Source of the DNA: Ligustrum vulgare
Taxonomy: Eukaryota > Streptophyta > Magnoliopsida > Lamiales > Oleaceae
DNA: 64,000 nt
Reading direction: 5' to 3'
Assembly: GCA_963555705.1 (NCBI GenBank)
Contig: OY743168.1
Location: forward strand, 19,908,139-19,972,138
Shown: piece by piece, positions 57,852-64,000 of the stretch
Numbering within the stretch: the first letter of the stretch is position 1
How the letters are laid out: every line of letters starts with the position of its first letter
The notes under the pieces: generated by a model
What the model saw: the letters and a program-made list of their open reading frames with translations, nothing else
The model's database searches: none
What the model was told of the DNA's origin: nothing
Translations under genes and position numbers: made by a program

Positions 57852-58931
57852 ATGTCTGATAGAGAGGCTTCTACATCTTCATCTTCTGTTGGAGACAGGA
57901 AACAGCTCAGGGGCGTGAATAGAAAGGATGAACATGGTAATGGTGATATTGCAGCAATAAGGGCACAATTTGAGAGATTTATGGCACAGATGGTGAATAG
58001 AGGTGCAGGGCGTGAACAGAGACCTCGGGATCAGTCTCATGATGGTTCTCGGGTTAGGAGAGGTAATAGACGTGAGGTTGGTGTGGATAATGAAGACATG
58101 GGCAGTGAAAGTGGCAGTATATCTTTAGGTAGTATACGAAGGAGGGATAGAAGAGATAGGAATGAAAGGAGGCATGATAGGGAGCGTCGTGATGCTAGGA
58201 GGCATCGTGGGGGTAGAGATGTTGTTGATGACGACCTTGGAAAAATTAAAGTGAAATTACCATCGTTCCAGGGTAGGAGTGATCCGGAAGCGTACTTGGA
58301 TTGGGAGACAAAGGTCGAAAGGGTTTTTGATTGTAATAATTATTCGGAGAAGAAGAAGGTGAAATTAGCCGTGATCGAATTCACCGACTATGCAAATATT
58401 TGGTGGGATCAACTAGTTACGGGTAGGAGGAGGAACCTTGAGGAGCCGGTGGAGAGTTGGGGTGAATTAAAAACCATAATGAGGAAGCGGTTTGTGCCGA
58501 CTCATTATTATAGGGATATTTATCAAAGGTTGCAGGGTATGACTCAGGGGTCGAGGAGTGTAGAAGATTATCATAAGGATATGGAGGTGGCGATGATTCG
58601 GGCTAACGTGGTGGAGGATCGGGAAGCTACGATGGCTAGGTTTCTGAGTGGGCTGAATAAAGATATTGTCAATGTCATTGAGCTGCAACATTATGTGGAT
58701 CTGGAAGATATGGTGCATATGGCCATGAAGGTGGAAAGACAGCTGAGGCGAAAAGGGGCAGCAAGACACTCACCATCTTATCCTACATCACAACCTAAGC
58801 AGGAATCCAACGTTGAACATAACCCGAAAGGGAAGGAGGAGCCTACAACAAAAGGTAAAAATATTTCTGATCCTCAAACTACTCGGGATAGAAATATTAA
58901 GTGTTTAAGTGCTTGGGTATGGGTCATATAG
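57852..58931 (+). CDS. gag: Ty3/gypsy Gag
   Basis: Open for 359 codons from ATG 57852. A Ser-rich start, a very basic Arg/Asp-rich region (about residues 50-120, with RRDRRDRNERRHDRERR) and the gag core (about residues 130-300: KVKLPSFQGRSDPEAYLDWE, NIWWDQLVTGRRR, YQRLQGMTQGSRSVEDYH, MARFLSGLNKDI) are intact. The frame runs off inside the zinc knuckle: one T appears to be missing near 58904, so the last residues are out of frame and the stop is at 58929-58931. The knuckle and protease continue in the overlapping frame from 58901. Confidence 0.9.
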   Translation: MSDREASTSSSSVGDRKQLRGVNRKDEHGNGDIAAIRAQFERFMAQMVNRGAGREQRPRDQSHDGSRVRRGNRREVGVDNEDMGSESGSISLGSIRRRDRRDRNERRHDRERRDARRHRGGRDVVDDDLGKIKVKLPSFQGRSDPEAYLDWETKVERVFDCNNYSEKKKVKLAVIEFTDYANIWWDQLVTGRRRNLEEPVESWGELKTIMRKRFVPTHYYRDIYQRLQGMTQGSRSVEDYHKDMEVAMIRANVVEDREATMARFLSGLNKDIVNVIELQHYVDLEDMVHMAMKVERQLRRKGAARHSPSYPTSQPKQESNVEHNPKGKEEPTTKGKNISDPQTTRDRNIKCLSAWVWVI

Positions 58932-59875
58932 CATCCCAGTGTCCAAATAGGAAGCTAATGATCTTGCGTGATAATGGTGAAATTAGTTCCGAGGATGAAT
59001 TTAAGGGAATGCCTAAGTTAGTGGAAGCTGGAGCTAGTAGTAGTGATGAGGAAGGATTGACCTATCCTGAAAAAGAATCACTTGTTAATCGGCGTGTCCT
59101 TAGTGCTAGGGCTAGGGTGGATGAAATTGGTGAGCAAAGGGACAATCTCTTCCATACTAGGTGCTTAGTGGGTAAAAAGGTTTGTGGTATGGTGATTGAC
59201 GGGGGAAGTTGTACTAATGTGGTTAGTACAATGTTGATTAATAAATTGGGCTTAAGCTTGATGAAACATCCAAACCCTTATAAATTGCAGTGGCTGACCG
59301 AGTCAGGGGAAATTAAGGTAAATAAGCAGGCTAGGGTCAATTTTGCCATCGGGGGTTATAAGGATGAGGTGGTCTGTGACGTGGTACCTATGCATGTTGG
59401 TCATATATTGTTGGGGCGACCCTGGCAACATGATAGGAGGGTAGTGCACGAAGGGTTTAAAAATCAATATTCTTTCGTCAAGGGTGGAAAGAAGATCATT
59501 CTTGCTCCGCTGTCACCAAAAGAAGTCCAAGAGGACCAATTGAAAATAAAGCGCGAATTTGAGAGGAAAAATAAGAGCGTTGAGGCCACGACCTCAGAAA
59601 AAGGAGAGGGTGTGAAAATTGAAAATAAGAGAGTTGAGGCCACGACCTCAGAAAAAGGTGAACTTGAGAGTGAAAAGAAAAAGAAAAGAGAGTCCACCAC
59701 AAAAATGAGTTTATTTGTATTTGTTAACACATCCCTCCCCAGTTCTACAAAATCTGTTTTGCAGGGTCATAACTCAAGCCATGAACGTAAAGCGGGAAAG
59801 AAAGTTATTGGCCAAAATAAGCAGCCCAGGAGTCTAAAGGATTGCATGAAGCTTAAAAATGATCATCGAGCCTAG
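58901..59875 (+). CDS. Zinc knuckle end and aspartic protease of the gypsy element
   Basis: This frame is one base back relative to gag. It begins in the knuckle (FKCLGMGHIASQCPNRK), then has an acidic linker and a retropepsin domain: TRCLVGKKVCGMVIDGGSCT (catalytic Asp in IDGGS), LQWLTESGEI and HILLGRPWQHDRRVVH. A Lys/Glu-rich tail repeats VEATTSEKGE twice. Translation ends at 59873-59875 and the purine tract follows 58 bp later, leaving no room for reverse transcriptase. The start is not a true ATG; production would require frameshifting or is lost. Confidence 0.85.
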   Translation: MFKCLGMGHIASQCPNRKLMILRDNGEISSEDEFKGMPKLVEAGASSSDEEGLTYPEKESLVNRRVLSARARVDEIGEQRDNLFHTRCLVGKKVCGMVIDGGSCTNVVSTMLINKLGLSLMKHPNPYKLQWLTESGEIKVNKQARVNFAIGGYKDEVVCDVVPMHVGHILLGRPWQHDRRVVHEGFKNQYSFVKGGKKIILAPLSPKEVQEDQLKIKREFERKNKSVEATTSEKGEGVKIENKRVEATTSEKGELESEKKKKRESTTKMSLFVFVNTSLPSSTKSVLQGHNSSHERKAGKKVIGQNKQPRSLKDCMKLKNDHRA

Positions 59876-59946
59876 GAAAGCAGGATGAATTTGAAAAGCC
59901 AACCAAAAATGGATTCGAGGTCGAATCCTTTTCAAGAGAGGGAGTA

Positions 59947-60930
59947 TGATGTGATCTGGACCAGGCATCGAAGGGCGAAGTCGAGACATCGGAAGTATGA
60001 CGGTGATCTATATGGAAAACGGAGCAAGTTCCATGTTGGAATCGAGCTGAGAAGGCGAAAGAATCAAGCCGAGCCGAGTACACGAAATTGTTTATGCAGA
60101 AAGGGCCTTACGGCCGTAATGGAAATCCTTCACGGCCGTAAATCATATAATCACGGCCGTAAAAGCTATTGTCACGGCCGTAATCAACTATCGAAGGAAA
60201 TGGCAGAATTTCAGCAGAAAAGGTCTCACGGCCGTAAAGTCCAGTCTTACGGCCGTAAAATTCAAACCGGAGGAAATTCACGGCCGTAATCATTGTGTCA
60301 CGGTCGTAACCAATAACTCAGTTTTTGATCAGAAGGGCCTTTACGGCCGTAAAAGGAGTTTTCACGGCCGTAAATGAGCAACGCCATATTTTCCGGAATT
60401 TTGCCAATTATTTTGTTTCCTTTTATTATTTTAGGTTATTTTCCTATTTTAGAATTTTAGTCTAATTAGAATTCTATTTTGAGTAAATTAGATGCTAGGT
60501 TATTTTGCTTATTTATACGCTTTTTCAATTCATTGTAAACAGACAAGTTTGAGTTGATTAATAAAATTTGTGAGAGGATTCTCCAAAATTGAGAGGTTGA
60601 GTTTATTCCCTTTTTCTTGAACTTATCAAAGATCCGATCTTTGTGGCGTTCTTCCAGCAAACTTATCAAATATTCGCAAGAGTATTTGTGGCGTTTCCAA
60701 ATTCGATACTTATCAAGGAAATTGACAAGTCCTTGTGGCGTTCACCAATCTTGGTTCTTCAATCCGCATCGCCATAAATTGCGTCGTGATTGTCGGGGTC
60801 AAGGCTTTACCGTCGTTCTATCCTTATTTTTCGTTGTTTGTCTTGTGTCGATCTGATCTAGATCTATCCTAGGGTTTTAAATATCGTTATTCCGCGTGTT
60901 CGACGAGATTCCCCGACCGAGAACTCATCA
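59947..60930 (+). repeat. 3' LTR (984 bp)
   Basis: It matches 56607-57570 with about 20 substitutions and a 20-bp insertion around 60282-60305. ACACG follows. Confidence 0.95.
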
Positions 60931-60935
60931 ACACG

Positions 60936-61010
60936 TTTCATCACTTTTTATCAATATTTATTAAAAATTTGATTTTAATCCCTTCAAACAGGGCTTTCAG
61001 ATACATGATA
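60936..61010. repeat. Right half of the MITE-like repeat split by the gypsy element
   Basis: TTTCATCACTTTTTATCAAT, AAAAATTTGATTTTAATC and TTCAAACAG parallel 21620-21715 (GTTTTATTAATTTCTATC, ACCTGATTTTAATCACC, CCAAACAG). Its left part is 56570-56606. Confidence 0.6.
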
Positions 61011-61158
61011 CTTTTCTAGAGACGTGATGAATTACTCAAGTAGAATTACACCACATTAAGACATTTTATTGCTAGGAAGTAGTGATTAATTAATACTCAA
61101 TCGAAGTGTGGTTCGGTTTGACAATATTTTTATTGGAATTTCATTTTTTGCTTAGCCC

Positions 61159-61420
61159 CACTACAACAAAGTTAGCCTTTTACAGCGTGCATTGCATGTT
61201 GTAAAAGCATTTTTACGGCACGCGGACGCATGTAGTAAAAGGTCATGTCTTAAAAGCTTACGGCGTGCAAATTCACACGCTGTAAAAAACGTACATTTAC
61301 AGCGTGCATCATTGCATGTCGTAAGGTCACGGTGTGCAACTTTGCACACTTTAATAGGTTTACGGCATGCAGTGCTGCACACCGTAAAATCTTACCGCAT
61401 GCTATTGAGAATGCCGCTGC

Positions 61421-61466
<46 letters not shown>

Positions 61467-61631
61467 TTACATTTTTGCAGTGATCTTGTTTTGCAAATTG
61501 TTAAAGGTCACGTACGGTTCATGATATTTTATGACGTACTTGTCATGCACGTCATGAAAGTATTTTCCTTATAGATTTCTTTTTATGCACAGTGTAAATT
61601 CACGTCGTAAAATGATACTTTTGTTGTAGTG
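61159..61631. mobile_element. Non-autonomous CACTA-type element with palindromic subterminal repeats (473 bp)
   Basis: Ends are CACTACAACAAAG and TTTGTTGTAGTG, a 12-bp inverted repeat. Between 61178 and 61400 are about six units, each itself an inverted repeat of the form TTTACRGCGTGCA, a few bases, then TGCACRCYGTAAA. A (TAT)n tract of about 46 bp (61421-61466) lies inside, and TTCACGTCGTAAAATGATAC precedes the right end. The 3-bp flanks (CCC and TCC) do not match perfectly. No protein is encoded. Confidence 0.75.
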
Positions 61632-61939
61632 TCCTATTCGGTCCCCCAATTTTTTAAAATCAAGATTTTAAAACATTCAATCTCAGTCATCTATTTTAGT
61701 CAAGTTCACAATATTTGATTTTTTAAACAATCTTTAACCACACATTATCCTCAAAATACTATTCTAAACCACAATTTTCCCCAAGAACTGAGAGCTAAAC
61801 AGAAGCTTATTATAGCGAATCAATTCGATTCACTTGAGACCCCATGCTATGACCAAATTTGACTTTTACTAATACAAAACCATCTATATCAGATGCGAAA
61901 TTACTTTTCAACTTGGAGAAAATTGCCCATCGTCTTACT

Positions 61940-62212
61940 TGTTAGAATATGAAGAGCATATAGGATTTGAGGAACAAGGGAAGAGTGGAGTAAACTTCGA
62001 ACTTCATATTACTTTTCTCCATGACTTATTCAAATTACTAGAATACATGAGTATTTATAGGTGATACGCACCATGAACCTACATTATTGCATGCATTAAC
62101 ATTTAATTTCTTTCATTCACCTAGCCAAGCACATACATTAACTCAAGAGACACATTCATGAATTTTACTAAATTTATGAATAGAATATTTAATTTAGTTT
62201 ATTGATTCAACA
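61940..62212 (-). mobile_element. Possible antisense solo LTR (273 bp)
   Basis: It reads TGTTAGAATATG to TGATTCAACA on the + strand, with TTACT and TTGCT flanks (one mismatch). On the - strand CCTATAAATACTC near 62060 is a good TATA box, which sets the orientation. Short Copia LTRs have this size and promoter position. Confidence 0.55.
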
Positions 62213-63879
62213 TTGCTCCTCAACTTCATCATATTTCATCTCTAAACTGTACAACAATTGGGTAACAAAAGTTTTAAATTTGAAGCTTTTTCGATATTCT
62301 TTTTCTTTTTCTCGTCCAATATTCCTCAATTGTGTAAATTAGCATTTACAACCACGATGAAAATTTTGTCGATTTTCTCTATACGTTTATGAAATATTTG
62401 TATCAAATGCCCTACAACAAATTCACGTAGTCAATATTTTTTTTTTTTTTTTGCTTTATTATATAACAGTGGAAATACATTTGTTCTGTAGGTAATTCCC
62501 CCTTCCCCTTTTGTCTCTTAAAACACTGATAATATTTATGAACAATTAATATTTTCTCACGTGCTTGTCTGGCTATGCTTATGCTTAAAATAACTAAATG
62601 TTACTTTAAAATTATTTTTATTTTAACAGTGTTTGGATAAGTTTTGTTTTATTTTAAATAGAAAAAATATATATACTTGATTTTAGTACGTTAAAGTATT
62701 AAACTATTTTTAATTTTAAAAAATCAATAAAAAAAAAACTTATTTACTAGTTACAAGTAAAATTTTTAAACTGTGTGAAACTAATCAACCAAACTGCATA
62801 GCTTTAATGAATAACTACCATTGTAAGTCTGTTAGCCATAATCTTTGACTATGACACAACTAAAGATTCAAAAGTGGTAAATTGCATGCACTGTCTCAAA
62901 CTTTTGAGTTCAATTGTACTTTCACCCCTAACTTTTTTTTCTTGATATTTAATTCCTCGATCTTCTATTTTTTGGGTAATTTTCTTCTTTAGACTAGTCG
63001 TAGTTGCAGCTTTATTAAGAGACGTTGTATTGTAGTTTTATCATCAAATTCGAATGAGAAAAAATAAATATATATACAAAATGGGGAGAAAAAATGAAAA
63101 ATTACCCTTATCCTACCCCACCCTCAACAATTAGGCTACAAGGATTCGAAGGTCCAGGTTGCTCTAGTTTTTCCTACCCGATCTCAAGTCCAAATCCTAT
63201 TCCCTCCCCTCCCCTCCCCTCCCCTATCCTGCCCTATAATTGTACCCCAAAAAAATTAGGCTACAAATATATGTATTAACATAAATAACTGCAATTTTAC
63301 TATTCAACAAATATTACTGAGTATATAACTCCCATTAAGACGTGATTTGTAAGTAGAAATATAACCTATTAAAAAGTCTTCTAAACAGCTGAATTATTTG
63401 ACTCTCAATCAAACCACATGCATGAACCTAAAGAGCTTGTTCGGTTTTCATCAAAATTTTCTTATTTTTCTACAGTACACAATCCCAAATTTTTAACCAA
63501 ATTTCAACTCTCAATTTTTCTAAAAATCACTATTAATTTAAAAAAAAAAACTCATTTTAACTAAAATCTAATACACGCTAAACATGCCATTAGAGATGAC
63601 TATCACTTTCCTTTGTTACACTTTAGTAGGTTTCTTTTTTCCCCGTGTTTTGGTATGCATATATATATATATATATTCTTGGCTAAAAAAAGTGGGGTTA
63701 GACGAAATTTCTTGTGTCATATATGTGAAAAGTTATTTGATCTATGCCGATGAGTTGGCTAAAATATATATATACACACACACACACATCTGTTGTTATG
63801 TGGCCTAGTAATGTGTGCCATTAATCAATTTTCTTGATCTTTTTTTCCTCTTATTGAAATAATAAAGTAAAAAATAATT
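62213..63879. other. A+T-rich DNA, no gene seen
   Basis: It holds a CCCCT repeat (63206-63226), TA and CA microsatellites (63659-63676, 63773-63788), and a diffuse repeat at 63430-63590 resembling the other MITE-like fragments. Short ORFs have no family features. Confidence 0.5.
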
Positions 63880-64000
63880 AGTGTGTGTTTGGTTCCCATT
63901 TCTTGGAAAAATTATGATTTTGAATAATATTTTTAGGAAAATGTATGGTTAAAAAATATTTGAAAAGTAAAAAGTGGTAAGCTCGACTAAAAGGAATGAT
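63880..64000. repeat. MITE-like repeat cut by the window end
   Basis: GTGTGTTTGGTTCCCATTTC opens it, and ATGGTTAAAAAATATTTG and AAAGTGGTAAGCTC parallel the repeat at 43196-43355. Only one end is in the window. Confidence 0.45.

Larger units (their letters stand above)
56607..60930 (+). mobile_element. Non-autonomous Ty3/gypsy element, gag-protease only (4.3 kb)
   Basis: LTRs begin TGATGTGATC and end GAACTCATCA, with ACACG duplicated at 56602-56606 and 60931-60935. A Met-tRNA primer site follows the 5' LTR and a purine tract AAGAGAGGGAG (59934-59944) precedes the 3' LTR. Gag and a retropepsin are present, but reverse transcriptase, RNase H and integrase are absent. The gag resembles chromovirus-type gags. 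LTRs differ at about 20 of some 960 positions plus one 20-bp indel, so the insertion is fairly recent and needed enzymes from a relative. Confidence 0.92.

Noticed and set aside
58895..58931. Programmed -1 frameshift between gag and protease
   Set aside because: No slippery heptamer or downstream structure is evident; a one-base deletion in the knuckle is simpler.
62065..62160. tRNA-like or ncRNA gene near the short LTR
   Set aside because: No A/B box pair or cloverleaf could be made out; the TATA box is explained by the antisense LTR.

Overview
The window is nuclear DNA of a flowering plant, almost certainly a eudicot. It is A+T-rich, has long intergenic stretches, and is dominated by nested LTR retrotransposons of plant-specific lineages (Tat-type Ty3/gypsy with an extra archaeal-type RNase H, Athila- and Tekay-like solo LTRs, Copia elements with Met-tRNA primer sites) plus Mutator-like and CACTA DNA transposons. 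Species cannot be read from the sequence. I found no tRNA, rRNA or CRISPR array, and only one conventional host gene.

Layout. 103-16403: a Tat-lineage Ty3/gypsy element with a 5-bp target duplication, a decayed gag-pol on the + strand and a separate antisense gene (12057-14657, - strand). It is interrupted by an Athila-like solo LTR (4259-5998) and a Tekay-like solo LTR (6649-9120) full of tandem repeats. 16.4-22.3 kb: an old LTR-like remnant with CpG palindromes, a 1.87-kb fold-back Mutator-like element (18412-20284) and a solo LTR (20562-21304). 22.3-29.8 kb: a gag-only Copia-like element carrying two nested solo LTRs. 30.1-32.3 kb: another solo LTR, a MITE-like repeat and a LINE RNase H remnant. 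32930-40148: a decayed but complete-layout Copia element whose gag is split by an antisense solo LTR of the 103-16403 family. 43356-49743: an antisense Copia element with almost identical LTRs but an internally deleted pol.

50056-53386 (- strand): a six-exon amino acid permease gene (AAP family, 477 codons before the stop) that appears intact, with a CACTA-type insertion in intron 5. 55.1-56.1 kb: an LTR-like remnant. 56607-60930: a relatively young gag-protease-only Ty3/gypsy element whose LTRs carry nine to ten ACGGCCGT palindromes. 61159-61631: a CACTA-type element made of palindromic subterminal repeats. 61940-62212: a short antisense solo LTR. The remainder is A+T-rich DNA with dispersed MITE-like fragments.

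The genes do not form a pathway. The permease is the one host function; everything else records waves of transposition, LTR-LTR recombination (nine solo-LTR calls, eight with perfect 5-bp duplications) and mutational decay. The most interesting signals are the CpG-rich palindrome clusters upstream of the TATA box in unrelated LTRs, the antisense gene of the Tat element, the palindromic subterminal array of the 61-kb CACTA element, and the young LTRs around a deleted Copia body. I saw no clear case of a wholly new system.
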